Positions 1 through 8,067 of a DNA stretch of 64,000 bases are shown piece after piece (positions within the stretch are counted from its first letter, which is position 1; the number at the start of each line of letters is the position of its first letter). Origin of the DNA: Corynebacterium atypicum (GTDB lineage Bacteria; Actinomycetota; Actinomycetes; Mycobacteriales; Mycobacteriaceae); assembly GCF_000732945.1 (NCBI RefSeq), contig NZ_CP008944.1, positions 838,553 to 902,552 on the forward strand, given 5' to 3'. The translations under genes were made by a program, and so were the position numbers. The notes beneath the pieces are model-generated. The model had not been told where the DNA came from. It saw nothing but the letters and a program-made list of their open reading frames with translations, and did no database searches.

Positions 1-432
1 ACGCCCGCCGAGCGCGCCAACCCGAAGATCCTCAACGCCTCGCGGCGCAAGCGCATCGCCCAGGGATCCGGCGTCAAGGTCTCTGCCATCAACCAACTGG
101 TCGAGCGGTTCAACCAGGCGAAGAAGATGATGGGCAAGATGGGCGGAGCCTTCGGCCTGGGCGGCTCGAAGCGCAGCGCCACCAAGAAAAAGCCCAAGGG
201 CCGGAAGAACAAGAAGGGCAAGCGCAAGGGCGCAGTCCAGCGAGGTGGCCAGGCGCCAGGCATGGGCATGCCCGACATGAACGAGTTGAAGAAGCTCCAG
301 GAGCAGATGGGCAACTCCGGCGGCATGCCCGGATTTGGCGGCATGGGCGCCCCGAAGCTACCGAAGGGGATGGAAAACATCGACCTGAGCAATCTGGACT
401 TTGGGCAGGCCGGCAAGCGCGGTCGCCGATAG
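1..432 (+). CDS. ffh: Signal recognition particle protein Ffh, C-terminal part (5' end outside window)
   Basis: The frame is open from base 1 and ends at TAG 430-432, giving 143 residues. The visible part is the Ffh M domain, which binds SRP RNA and the signal sequence. The segment with ILNASRRKRIAQGSG near the start is the conserved RNA-binding region, followed by AINQLVERFNQAKKMM. The rest is a Met/Gly/Lys-rich tail typical of actinobacterial Ffh. The GTPase NG domain lies upstream of the window. Ffh delivers nascent membrane and secretory proteins to FtsY at the membrane. It is followed by a 252-bp gap before rpsP, so the two are probably separate transcription units. Confidence 0.95.
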   Translation, partial: TPAERANPKILNASRRKRIAQGSGVKVSAINQLVERFNQAKKMMGKMGGAFGLGGSKRSATKKKPKGRKNKKGKRKGAVQRGGQAPGMGMPDMNELKKLQEQMGNSGGMPGFGGMGAPKLPKGMENIDLSNLDFGQAGKRGRR

Positions 433-684
433 CTGGGGGCGGTGGAACGCCGCCGCGGCGGCGTAGCTACCAGGCTTGTCCGGCACCCGATTTTTGCCGG
501 CCGTACTACGGCAGGTAAGGTAGGCCGGGTTGTGCACTCCCGCACGCCTTAGCTGCGTCTATGCCCCAACCGACCCCGGTCGGCGGGCCTGATCACGACG
601 CAGCCTAAAGATGAAGGGCTGAACCGGCCCGCGAGCTTGTCGCGGGTGACCGTACTGCCCAGTGACCAGAAAGGATAAGCCAGT
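433..684. other. Intergenic region ffh-rpsP, probably the rpsP leader
   Basis: This 252-bp gap has no credible gene. It contains a short GC-rich self-complementary stretch (gccgccgcggcggc, near 450) just after ffh and several small inverted repeats around 478-510. The rpsP ribosome binding site (aaaggat, near 671-677) sits at its right end. An rpsP promoter must lie here if rpsP is not read from ffh, but I could not single out a convincing -35/-10 pair. Confidence 0.4.
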
Positions 685-1200
685 ATGGCCGTTAAGATTA
701 AGCTGCAGCGCCTAGGCAAGCTGCATCACCCCGAGTACCGCGTCATCGTCGCCGATGCTCGCACCAAGCGCGGTGGCCGCGCGATCGAGAACCTGGGCTT
801 CTACCAGCCGAAGTCGGAGCCGTCGGTGATCTCCCTGAACTCCGAGCGGGTGCAGTACTGGCTGTCCGTCGGCGCTCAGCCCACCGAGCCGGTGCTGGCG
901 ATCCTGAAGGTGACCGGCGATTGGCAGAAGTTCAAGGGCCTTCCGGGTGCTGAGGGGACCTACAAGGCGCCCGAGCCCAAGCCCTCGAAGCTTGACCTGT
1001 TCAACGCGGCGCTCTCCGAGGCGAACAACGGCCCGTCGGCCGAAGAGGTGCTGGAGAAGAAGCGCAAGGAGCGCGAAGAGACTGAGGCTAAGGCTGCCGC
1101 CGAGAAGGAGGCCGAAGAAAAGGCCGCCGCGAAGGCTGCCGAGGCGGAGGAGCCTGCTGAGGCTGCGGGCGACGCCGAGGAGGCGGAGAAGTCTGAGTAA
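685..1200 (+). CDS. rpsP: 30S ribosomal protein S16 with long acidic tail
   Basis: The protein has 171 residues. The N-terminal ~80 residues match S16 ([20 protein letters not shown], then [20 protein letters not shown]). Typical S16 is about 80-90 residues. Here an additional ~90-residue tail rich in Ala, Glu and Lys follows, as in other corynebacterial S16 proteins. S16 binds 16S rRNA and is needed for 30S assembly. The ATG is preceded by aaaggat at good spacing. A strong double hairpin terminator follows, so rpsP appears monocistronic here instead of running into rimM. Confidence 0.97.
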   Translation: MAVKIKLQRLGKLHHPEYRVIVADARTKRGGRAIENLGFYQPKSEPSVISLNSERVQYWLSVGAQPTEPVLAILKVTGDWQKFKGLPGAEGTYKAPEPKPSKLDLFNAALSEANNGPSAEEVLEKKRKEREETEAKAAAEKEAEEKAAAKAAEAEEPAEAAGDAEEAEKSE

Positions 1201-1220
1201 CTCAGACTAGCCCGTCAGCC

Positions 1221-1274
1221 GGCGGAGGCCTGCGCCTCCGCCGCCGGCCCCCACCTGCGTGGTGGGGGCTTTTT
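1221..1274 (+). terminator. Tandem hairpin terminator after rpsP
   Basis: Two hairpins lie in series. The first, 1221-1242, has a 9-bp perfect stem (ggcggaggc/gcctccgcc). The second, 1247-1269, has a 9-bp stem (gcccccacc/ggtgggggc) with a 5-nt loop, directly followed by five T residues. The second is a classic intrinsic terminator. Confidence 0.9.
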
Positions 1275-1304
1275 CCTTCCCACCTGGGCCTTCCCGCCCG
1301 GGCC

Positions 1305-1775
1305 TTAGGAGCCGGCGCCGGGCTCTTCGGCGTGTTCGGTCCCTGTCTCAGGGCTGCCAGAGTGCTTTTCTCCGGTGAGCATCGTCAGCAAGAAGATCGA
1401 GTCGCCTTCGTTGTCCTCGGGGGCTTCGATCCAGTGCACGAGGTGTGCGGGTACGTGTGCGACAACGCCGGGGGTGAGCTCTACGTCGCGCTCGTGGCCG
1501 CATCCGCACTCGGCGCCGTAGCGCAGCCGGCCCTTAACGCACTGCACCACGATGGGGTGGACGGCGGAGTGCTTGTGCATGGACTGGCCCGGGCGGAACC
1601 TCATGCACACAAGGTTGCCGCCGTCGCCTTCGAGAAGCCGGACGATGGACGGTTCGACGCCGTCCTTGGGTGCGGGTGCGCAGGCGGGGACGTCGAAGAC
1701 CTTCATGTCGGCGTTTGCGGAAAGCTGCGGGGTGCCGAAGGTCTCGGGGGTGAATTCGGGGATGTGACGGGCCAT
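1305..1775 (-). CDS. Cupin-domain protein
   Basis: The protein has 156 residues and a single cupin fold. Cupin motif 1 is recognisable around HKHSAVHPIVV with several metal-ligand-type histidines, and motif 2 around HVPAHLVHWIEAP. A short Cys cluster (CGCGHE) sits between the motifs. I chose the ATG at 1773-1775 because AGAAAGG lies 7 nt upstream; an in-frame ATG 12 codons earlier has no such site. The gene is divergent from the SorC-type regulator. Small cupins bind metals and act as dioxygenases, isomerases or sensors. The specific role here is unknown. Confidence 0.8.
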   Translation of the reverse strand: MARHIPEFTPETFGTPQLSANADMKVFDVPACAPAPKDGVEPSIVRLLEGDGGNLVCMRFRPGQSMHKHSAVHPIVVQCVKGRLRYGAECGCGHERDVELTPGVVAHVPAHLVHWIEAPEDNEGDSIFLLTMLTGEKHSGSPETGTEHAEEPGAGS

Positions 1776-1796
1776 GGTGCACGCCTTTCTAGGTAG

Positions 1797-1815
1797 GGTT
1801 AGCTCCGGCATAACC
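1797..1815. promoter_or_regulatory. Inverted repeat in cupin promoter region
   Basis: GGTTA and TAACC are separated by 9 bp, 22 bp upstream of the cupin start codon. It resembles half of an iron-box core, but the spacing is wrong for a DtxR site (see the rejected list). It could be an operator for an unidentified regulator. Confidence 0.3.
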
Positions 1816-1917
1816 TAAAGTACGGAAAAACAGTATTAAAAATCTATGCACTTCCTACCTGCGCCGATCACCATCTGTGCGCAAGGTGTTCATTTTGTGT
1901 GCAGTAAGATTAGCTGC

Positions 1918-2856
1918 ATGGACAAGCGCGATGAGCAGGCCCTGACTGCTGCCAAGCTCTACTACTCTTCGGGACTCAGCCAGCTTGAGGTGGCCGAAGA
2001 GATGGGGGTATCGCGCCCCACGGTGGCTAAGCTTTTGCAGCACGCCCGGGAGCGCAACTTTGTGAGCATAGAGGTCCATGACCCGCGCGAGGTGTCGGGC
2101 GGCCTGGGCCGCAGCCTGGAGGATCGGTTTTCACTCAGTAGCGCCCGCGTGGTCGACGTGCCGCGAGGCGGTACCGAGGAGCTGCTTGCCGAGCTGGGCC
2201 GCGGCGGAGCTGCGCTGCTAGGCGAACTGGTCCAAGACGGCGATCTGGTGGGGGTGTCCTGGGGAAATACCATGTACGCCCTCGCGCGTGCGCTGCCGCA
2301 TCGGCCGCACCGCGGGGTAGAGATTGTGCAGCTTAAGGGGGGACTGAGCCACAACGAGCGCTCGGCCAATGACATCGAGACGATTAACCTCTTTTGCCAG
2401 GCCTTCGATGCGTTCGCGCGTACTCTGCCGCTGCCGGTGATCTTTGATAACGCGGAGACGAAGCACGTTGTCGAGCAGGATCGGCATATCGCGCACGTCC
2501 TCGAGCTCGGGCGGTGCACCGACATCGCGGTGTTCACCGTCGGCGCAGCAAACCGGGATTCGTTGCCGCTGACCATGGGGTATCTCGATGAGACCGAGAT
2601 AGAGTTGATAGCGAAACGAGCCGTGGGAGATACCTGCTCCCGGTTTTTTGACGCCTCCGGGCAGATCGCCGCCCCGGAGGTGGACGCCCGCACCGTGGGG
2701 ATTACCCTGGCCGACTTGCAGTCCCGCCCGAAGCGGCTGCTGATCGCCGGGGGACTGAACAAGGCCGAGGCGATTCTGACGGCGCTCAAGATGGGGCTTG
2801 CCACCCACCTGGTGGTGGACAAGCCCACTGCGGCCCGCATCCTTGAGGCGGGATAG
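1918..2856 (+). CDS. deoR: SorC/DeoR-type transcriptional regulator of nucleoside catabolism
   Basis: The protein has 312 residues. An N-terminal helix-turn-helix at about residues 18-45 (GLSQLEVAEEMGVSRPTVAK) is followed by a large sugar-phosphate-binding domain of the SorC family, the same architecture as Bacillus subtilis DeoR. Members respond to phosphorylated sugars. With deoA/deoC/deoD alongside, deoxyribose 5-phosphate is the expected inducer (inference). I chose the ATG at 1918 because TAAGAT ends exactly 7 nt before it, fitting a leaderless transcript. An in-frame ATG at 1846 would add 24 residues unlike the family. The likely operators are at 4241-4274 and 10201-10234. Confidence 0.85.
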   Translation: MDKRDEQALTAAKLYYSSGLSQLEVAEEMGVSRPTVAKLLQHARERNFVSIEVHDPREVSGGLGRSLEDRFSLSSARVVDVPRGGTEELLAELGRGGAALLGELVQDGDLVGVSWGNTMYALARALPHRPHRGVEIVQLKGGLSHNERSANDIETINLFCQAFDAFARTLPLPVIFDNAETKHVVEQDRHIAHVLELGRCTDIAVFTVGAANRDSLPLTMGYLDETEIELIAKRAVGDTCSRFFDASGQIAAPEVDARTVGITLADLQSRPKRLLIAGGLNKAEAILTALKMGLATHLVVDKPTAARILEAG

Positions 2857-2902
2857 GGCCGGTTGCTGGTGCGGTTTTGTCTAGGGCTCTCTTCGCTGGG
2901 GG

Positions 2903-4116
2903 TTAGAGCGCGAACACGCCGACGATTGCGGCGTTGAGGAGGTTGGTCATCAGGCCGCCGGCCAGCGCGCGCGGGCCGAGGGAGGCCACCTCGCTGCGCC
3001 GCTCGGGAACCAGGGCGCCGTAGGTGCCGATCTGGATCGCGATGGAGGATAGGTTGGCAAAGCCGGCGAGCGCGAAGGTGGACAGCAGCACGGCCTTGGG
3101 GGAGAGCTCGGCGACGTGCGCGGAGAACGCCGTGTAGCCGACGAATTCGTTGAGCACGGTCTTTTGGCCGATGAAGTTGCCCACGAGCTGGGCCTCTTCC
3201 CACGGCGTGCCGATGGCCCAGGCAACCGGGCTAAACACCCAACCGATCGCGCCCTCGAGCGTCCAGCCCTCCTGGCCGAAGATGTGGCCGATGCCGCCGA
3301 CGAGGGCGGAAAGCATGGCGATGAGCGCGATGAACGCGATGAGCAGGCAGGTGACGGAGACTGCGATGCGCCCGCCGGACATGGCTCCGGAGCCGATGGC
3401 GTCGATGACGTTGCGGTTCTCTTCGTCGCGGATCGTGCGCACGTTGGCCGAGGCCACCGAGTGCTCTGTCTCCGGGATGAGCGCTTTGGCCACGATGAGC
3501 GAGCCCGGGGCGTTCATGATCGAGGCGGCCAGCAGGTACTCCAGCGGGGCCCCAAAAGCGAGTACCCGATGAGCGTCGAGCCGGCGACCGAGGCGAATCC
3601 GCCGGTCATGCAGGCGAACAGCTCGGAGCGGGTGAGCTTTCCTAGCCAGGGCTTGATCACGAGCGGGGCTTCCGACTGCCCGAGGAAGATCACCGTGGAG
3701 GCGAAGACGGACTCGACCTTAGAGGTGCCCATGACGTTGTTGATGGCGGTGCCGAGGATCTCCACGAACCACTGCAGCACGCGCAGGTGGAACAAGGCGC
3801 CGATGATTGCGCCCAAAAAGATGATGACCGGCAAGACGTTGAGGACGAAGACGAAGGCGTTTTCCGTGTCGAACAGCGAGCCGAAGACGAAGGCCGTGCC
3901 TTGGTTGGTGAAGTCGATGAGTTTCTGTACGGCGCCGGCGACTGCCTTGAGCGCATGGAAGCCGGGCTCCCACTTGAGCACGAGGATGGCCAAGCCGATC
4001 TGGATGCCCAGGCTGGTGGCCATTGTGCGCCACTTAATGTGGCCGCGGTGTGCGGAGCATACAAAGAGGATGGCAAATATGAGGGCGATACCGATAAGCC
4101 CTTGGAGGCGGTCCAT
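2903..4116 (-). pseudogene. nupC: Concentrative nucleoside transporter NupC, one frameshift
   Basis: Two overlapping frames (4116-3514 and 3517-2903) together cover a whole CNT-family nucleoside:cation symporter of about 404 residues. The N-terminal half ends in ...SVAGSTLIGYSLLG and the C-terminal half resumes with MNAPGSLIVAKALIPE. The break is a one-base loss in the C-run 3550-3553 (GGGG on the coding strand); restoring one base reads GYSLLGAPLEYLLAASIMNA. All transmembrane segments are otherwise intact. The product would import nucleosides for the neighbouring phosphorylases. Either the gene is newly inactivated or the base is a sequencing error. Start ATG 4114-4116 has GGAAGG upstream. 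Confidence 0.85.
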
Positions 4117-4121
4117 GGGGG

Positions 4122-4175
4122 TTAACCTTCCAGTTCGTCGGGGCTGAGGGGGCCGGTGGGTGTGCTAGGGGCCAT
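4122..4175 (-). CDS. Possible 17-residue leader peptide upstream of nupC
   Basis: An ATG at 4173-4175 sits 6 nt after a strong GAAAGGAC ribosome binding site, better than the one in front of nupC. It opens a 17-codon frame, MAPSTPTGPLSPDELEG, ending in TAA five nucleotides before the nupC ATG. It may be a translated leader that couples to nupC, or the remnant of an N-terminal extension. Comparative data would be needed to prefer one. Confidence 0.3.
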   Translation of the reverse strand: MAPSTPTGPLSPDELEG

Positions 4176-4240
4176 GGAAAGTCCTTTCGTAGCTTGCGGT
4201 GCGCGGCGTGGGCTGGCTGGGAAGCCGGCCCCGGCGATAT

Positions 4241-4274
4241 GGAACAAATGAAAATTATCCTATTGACAAACGTT
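4241..4274 (+). promoter_or_regulatory. Candidate DeoR operator, nupC/deoA divergent promoter
   Basis: GGAACAAATGAAAATTA (4241-4257) and ACAAACGTT (4266-4274) recur, with the same 25-nt offset, in the deoD promoter at 10201-10234. The second half overlaps the deoA -35 hexamer. The A/T-rich element stands out in a GC-rich background and lies between the nupC and deoA start codons, fitting an operator for the SorC-type regulator nearby. Confidence 0.65.
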
Positions 4275-4291
4275 CTACAGCCGATCATAAT
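4263..4291 (+). promoter_or_regulatory. deoA-deoC-mutase promoter
   Basis: A perfect -35 hexamer TTGACA (4263-4268) is followed after exactly 17 bp by CATAAT (4286-4291). The deoA start codon is at 4350, giving a leader of about 50 nt. It is the closest match to a consensus vegetative promoter that I found in the window, which suggests that it is kept off by a repressor. Confidence 0.75.
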
Positions 4292-4349
4292 GGTTTCTAA
4301 CGACAGCAACAAGTACTTTCCATCACACCCCGAACAGGAAGGACCTCCG

Positions 4350-5633
4350 ATGTCACAGCTGATCACAGCGGTTGACGTCATCCGCGCGAAACGCGACGGC
4401 CAGCCACTTTCGAAAGAGCAGATCGAGTGGATCATCGACGCCTACACCCAAGGCGAAGTTGGCGACGAGCAGTTCGCCGCCCTCAACATGGCGATCTTTC
4501 TCAACGGCATGGACCGCCGCGAGATCGTTGACTGGACCAAGGCGATGATCGCCTCCGGTATCACCATGGACTTCTCCGGGCTATCCAAAGTCACCACCGA
4601 TAAGCACTCCACCGGCGGGGTGGGCGACAAGATCTCGCTGCCGCTCGGCCCGCTCGTCGCCAGCTTCGGCGTCGCCGTCCCTATGCTCTCCGGGCGTGGG
4701 CTCGGGCACACCGGTGGCACCCTGGACAAACTCGAGGCGATCAAGGGCTTCAACGTCGACGTCTCTGATAAGAAGATGCTCGAGATCCTCGAGGGACCTG
4801 GCGTCATCATCGCTGCCGCAGGCGGGGAGCTGGCCCCGGCAGACAAGAAGATCTACGCACTGCGCGACATTACCGCCACCGTCGACTGCGTGCCCCTGAT
4901 CGCCAGCTCGATCATGTCGAAGAAGATCGCCGCCGGTGCCTCCAGCTTGGTTCTGGACGTCAAGGTCGGCTCCGGGGCCTTCATGAAGGATCTCGCCGCG
5001 GCCCGCGAGCTGGTTGGCACCATGGTCGACCTCGGAAACGACGCCGGGGTGACCACCCGGGCGCTCATCACCGACATGAACACGCCACTCGGCCTCAAGA
5101 TCGGCAACGCGCTCGAGATCGAGGAGACGCTGGAGATCCTCGCCGGCGGCGGGCCTCGCGACGTCGTGGAACTCACCTGCGCTTTTGCACGCGAGATGCT
5201 GGAGATGTCCGGCATCCCGGATGCGGACGTGGAGCGCGCGCTTGCCGACGGCCGCGCCATGGACCGCTGGCGCGACATGGTGCGCGCCCAGGGCGGCGAC
5301 CCGGACGCACCGCTGCACAAGGCCCCGCACACCCAGGACGTCACCGCGGACCGCGACGGCTACGTGGCGCAGTTGGATGCGCTCGCCCTCGGCGTGGGCT
5401 CCTGGCGCCTGGGTGCCGGGCGCGCCCGCAAGGAGGACCCGGTGCAGGCCACGGCCGGTATTACCATCCACGCCCCGCTGGGTGCGCAGGTGAAAAAGGG
5501 GCAGAAGATCCTTACCATGCACACCGAAACCCCCGAGCGTTTCTCCAGCGCCCTCGAGTCGATTCTGCCCGGGATCACGATTTCTGCCGAAAAGCCGGCC
5601 GAGCGCACCCTGATCCACGACCGCATCGCCTAA
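4350..5633 (+). CDS. deoA: Thymidine/pyrimidine-nucleoside phosphorylase
   Basis: The protein has 427 residues, normal for the family. It cleaves thymidine, deoxyuridine or uridine with phosphate to free base and (deoxy)ribose 1-phosphate. Conserved blocks are [18 protein letters not shown] (residues 85-102), which binds phosphate, and [17 protein letters not shown] (114-130), the family signature. The C-terminal alpha/beta domain runs to [11 protein letters not shown] chose the ATG at 4350 because AGGAAGGA precedes it; upstream in-frame ATGs run through the promoter. It is the first gene of deoA-deoC-mutase, with deoC only 22 nt downstream. Confidence 0.95.
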   Translation: MSQLITAVDVIRAKRDGQPLSKEQIEWIIDAYTQGEVGDEQFAALNMAIFLNGMDRREIVDWTKAMIASGITMDFSGLSKVTTDKHSTGGVGDKISLPLGPLVASFGVAVPMLSGRGLGHTGGTLDKLEAIKGFNVDVSDKKMLEILEGPGVIIAAAGGELAPADKKIYALRDITATVDCVPLIASSIMSKKIAAGASSLVLDVKVGSGAFMKDLAAARELVGTMVDLGNDAGVTTRALITDMNTPLGLKIGNALEIEETLEILAGGGPRDVVELTCAFAREMLEMSGIPDADVERALADGRAMDRWRDMVRAQGGDPDAPLHKAPHTQDVTADRDGYVAQLDALALGVGSWRLGAGRARKEDPVQATAGITIHAPLGAQVKKGQKILTMHTETPERFSSALESILPGITISAEKPAERTLIHDRIA

Positions 5634-5655
5634 CCATTTTTTCGAAAGGACTGCC

Positions 5656-6300
5656 ATGAATAAACACGAACTGGTGCAATACATCGACCACACTCTGCTC
5701 AAGCCGGAGTCGACTGCCGCCGACGTGGCAGCGCTGATCGAGGAGGCAGCCGAGCTGGGCACCTTCTCGGTGTGTGTGTCACCCTCCCAGCTGCCGGTCA
5801 AGACTCCGGAAGGCCTCAAAGTGGCCACCGTGGTCGGCTTCCCCTCCGGAGCAGTCAAGCCAGAGATCAAAGCCGCCGAAGCCGCCCGCGCCGTCGCCGA
5901 TGGCGCAGACGAAGTAGACATGGTGATCAACCTCGCCAACGCCTGCTCGGGGGACTTCGACGCCGTCGAGGCCGACATCAAGGCCGTGCGCGACGCCATC
6001 CCGGGCACGTTGCTCAAGGTGATCTTGGAAACAGCCGTCTTGGACGATGACCAGGTGACCCAGTGCTGCCTGGCCGCAGAGCGCGCCGGGGCGAACTTTG
6101 TCAAAACCTCCACCGGCTTCCACCCGGCCGGGGGAGCGAGCGTGCACGCCATCGAACTCATGCAGGCCGCGGTCGGCGGGCGGCTGGGGATCAAGGCCTC
6201 CGGTGGGATCCGCGATACTGAGACCGCGCTGGCTATGATCGCCGCGGGCGCCACCCGCATCGGCGCCTCTTCCTCGAAGAAGATTGTCGAGGGCCTGTGA
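5656..6300 (+). CDS. deoC: Deoxyribose-phosphate aldolase
   Basis: The protein has 214 residues. It splits 2-deoxyribose 5-phosphate into acetaldehyde and glyceraldehyde 3-phosphate, the last step of deoxynucleoside breakdown. The Schiff-base lysine is K150 in FVKTSTGF, and the second conserved lysine region is KVILETAVL (121-129). The N-terminal [12 protein letters not shown] is typical of the class I enzyme. CGAAAGGA precedes the ATG. Its stop codon TGA shares one base with the ATG of the next gene, indicating translational coupling. Confidence 0.96.
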   Translation: MNKHELVQYIDHTLLKPESTAADVAALIEEAAELGTFSVCVSPSQLPVKTPEGLKVATVVGFPSGAVKPEIKAAEAARAVADGADEVDMVINLANACSGDFDAVEADIKAVRDAIPGTLLKVILETAVLDDDQVTQCCLAAERAGANFVKTSTGFHPAGGASVHAIELMQAAVGGRLGIKASGGIRDTETALAMIAAGATRIGASSSKKIVEGL

Positions 6301-7907
6301 TGCGCGATCTTCACGAGGTGGCCGCCGAGTGGATCGCTCACGATCCGGATCCGGTGACCCGACAGGAGCTAGAAAGCCTGGATGACGCGGAGCTTGCCCA
6401 CCGCTTCGCGGGGCCGCTGACGTTCGGCACCGCGGGGTTGCGCGGCGAGATCGGCGGCGGGGAATCGTTGATGAACATCGCGACGGTCACGCGCGCGACC
6501 TCCGGGCTGGGGCACTGGTTGAGCCAGCGAGTGCCCAATCCGCACGTGGTCATCGGCTGCGATGCCCGGCACCGGTCCGCTGACTTTCAGCAGGCGGCGG
6601 CCGAGGTGCTCTCGGCCGCCGGGGTCCGCGTCACCGTGCTCCCGCCGGCGCACCCGACGCCGCTGACCTCGTTCGCGGTGCGCTACCTCGGCTGCGACGC
6701 CGGCATCATGGTCACGGCCTCCCACAACCCCGCCAAGGACAACGGATACAAGGTTTACCTGGGAGGGCGCGTCGTCGACCACGACTTCCAGGCCGGCGTG
6801 CAGCTGATCTCCCCGGCTGACAAAGAAATCTCCGAAGCGATCGCCGGCGCGCCTTTCGCCGACCAGATCGCGCGGACCACGGAGCTCATCGAGTATGCGG
6901 GCGACGAGGTCAAAGAGGCCTACCTCGAGTGCGCGGCCGAGCTGGTCGACCACGGTGACAAGGGCCTGCCGATCGTCATGACGGCGATGCACGGGGTAGG
7001 CGGGGCGATGCTCGCCGAGGCGCTTCGCCGGGCTGGGTTCACAAACGTCACCCCGGTCGCTGAGCAGCAGGAGCCGGATCCAGATTTTCCCACGGTCGCG
7101 TTTCCTAACCCGGAGGAAGACGGTGCGCTCGACTTGGCGATCGCCACCGCCGAACGAGTGGGGGCCGAGTTGATCCTGGCGCTCGACCCGGACGCGGACC
7201 GTTGCTCGGTGGCCATCAAAGAAGACGGCGAATGGAACCAGCTCTCCGGCGATCAGGTCGGTGGCCTGCTCGGAGAAGACGCGGCGGCGCGGGCCGAGGC
7301 CGCAGGAATCGCAGACGCCGTGCTTGCTACCTCGGTGGTCTCTTCCCAGTTGCTCGCCCAGATCGCCAAACGCCGCGGTCTCGGCTTCGCTCAGACGCTG
7401 ACCGGTTTTAAGTGGATCGGGCGCACGCCCGAGCTCTTCTTCGGCTTCGAGGAGGCTCTGGGCTACTGCACCGATCCCGCGCACGTGCGCGACAAGGACG
7501 GTATCACCGCCTGCCTGCGCGTGGCCAGCCTGGCCGCCCAGCGGAGCGTCTCCGAGCGGCTGCGCGACATCGGCGCGACCTACGGGTACTTCGTCACGGT
7601 CCCGCTCACGCTGCGCAAAGATGACATCTCCGAGGCGGTGGCTGCCTTGGAGAAGTTCGTGGCCGCCCCGCCGGAGACGATGGGCGGATCCCCGGTCGTC
7701 GAGTTCTCCGATCTGGGCGCTGGCTACCACGGGTTGCCTCCGACGCCGGGTCGGCTGCTGCGCACCGAAGATGGCGCGCGCATCGTGGTGCGCCCGTCGG
7801 GTACCGAGCCGAAGCTGAAGTGCTACCTCGAGGTAGTCGGGGACACCTACGCTGCCGCCCAGCAGCGCGTCGAGGCGCTTAAGGCCGAGCTGGCGGGTTA
7901 CTTCTAG
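6300..7907 (+). CDS. Alpha-D-phosphohexomutase family enzyme, probably phosphopentomutase
   Basis: The protein has 535 residues. Family signatures are all present: substrate entry TFGTAGLRGEIG (41-52), catalytic phosphoserine in TASHNPAKDNGYKVY (S141), the metal loop DPDADR, the sugar-binding FGFEEALGY and the C-terminal phosphate site VRPSGTEPKLKCYL. Size and the GTAGLRG sequence fit the PGM2/phosphopentomutase-like branch. Because it is co-transcribed and overlaps deoC by one base, and no other deoB-type gene is present, I infer that it converts (deoxy)ribose 1-phosphate to 5-phosphate, linking DeoA/DeoD to DeoC. A phosphogluco- or phosphomannomutase role cannot be excluded. Confidence 0.88.
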   Translation: MRDLHEVAAEWIAHDPDPVTRQELESLDDAELAHRFAGPLTFGTAGLRGEIGGGESLMNIATVTRATSGLGHWLSQRVPNPHVVIGCDARHRSADFQQAAAEVLSAAGVRVTVLPPAHPTPLTSFAVRYLGCDAGIMVTASHNPAKDNGYKVYLGGRVVDHDFQAGVQLISPADKEISEAIAGAPFADQIARTTELIEYAGDEVKEAYLECAAELVDHGDKGLPIVMTAMHGVGGAMLAEALRRAGFTNVTPVAEQQEPDPDFPTVAFPNPEEDGALDLAIATAERVGAELILALDPDADRCSVAIKEDGEWNQLSGDQVGGLLGEDAAARAEAAGIADAVLATSVVSSQLLAQIAKRRGLGFAQTLTGFKWIGRTPELFFGFEEALGYCTDPAHVRDKDGITACLRVASLAAQRSVSERLRDIGATYGYFVTVPLTLRKDDISEAVAALEKFVAAPPETMGGSPVVEFSDLGAGYHGLPPTPGRLLRTEDGARIVVRPSGTEPKLKCYLEVVGDTYAAAQQRVEALKAELAGYF

Positions 7908-8010
7908 GCGGTCGCGGGGCGGGGGCCGCGGGGGGCTCGGGGTTTCTCGGGGGGGGGGCAATGCTTTTTCACCGGGATAGGGTGCGAGCCGGTGGGCTCA
8001 ATACGTGTTA

Positions 8011-8039
8011 CCCCCGCTGCCGGAACGGCGAGCGGGGGC
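8011..8039. terminator. GC-rich hairpin between convergent mutase and MFS genes
   Basis: cccccgctgccg and cggcgagcggggg form a 12-bp stem with one bulge and a 3-nt loop. There is no T-run on either side, so it would be a weak or Rho-assisted terminator. It lies in the 160-bp convergent gap 7908-8067, which also holds a run of ten G residues at 7949-7958. Confidence 0.45.
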
Positions 8040-8067
8040 GTGTGTCTCGCGGCGCGGGCCGCGTGGG

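Noticed and set aside
1797..1815. DtxR iron-box before the cupin gene
   Set aside because: Arms GGTTA/TAACC match, but the spacer is 9 bp where the DtxR site has 3, so the required symmetry is lost.
1962..3203. 413-codon minus-strand open frame across the regulator and nupC
   Set aside because: Its N-terminal part is an alternate frame of nupC and its C-terminal part is antisense to the regulator.
4581..6341. 586-codon minus-strand open frame across deoA and deoC
   Set aside because: It crosses two real plus-strand genes and has no domain or ribosome binding site.
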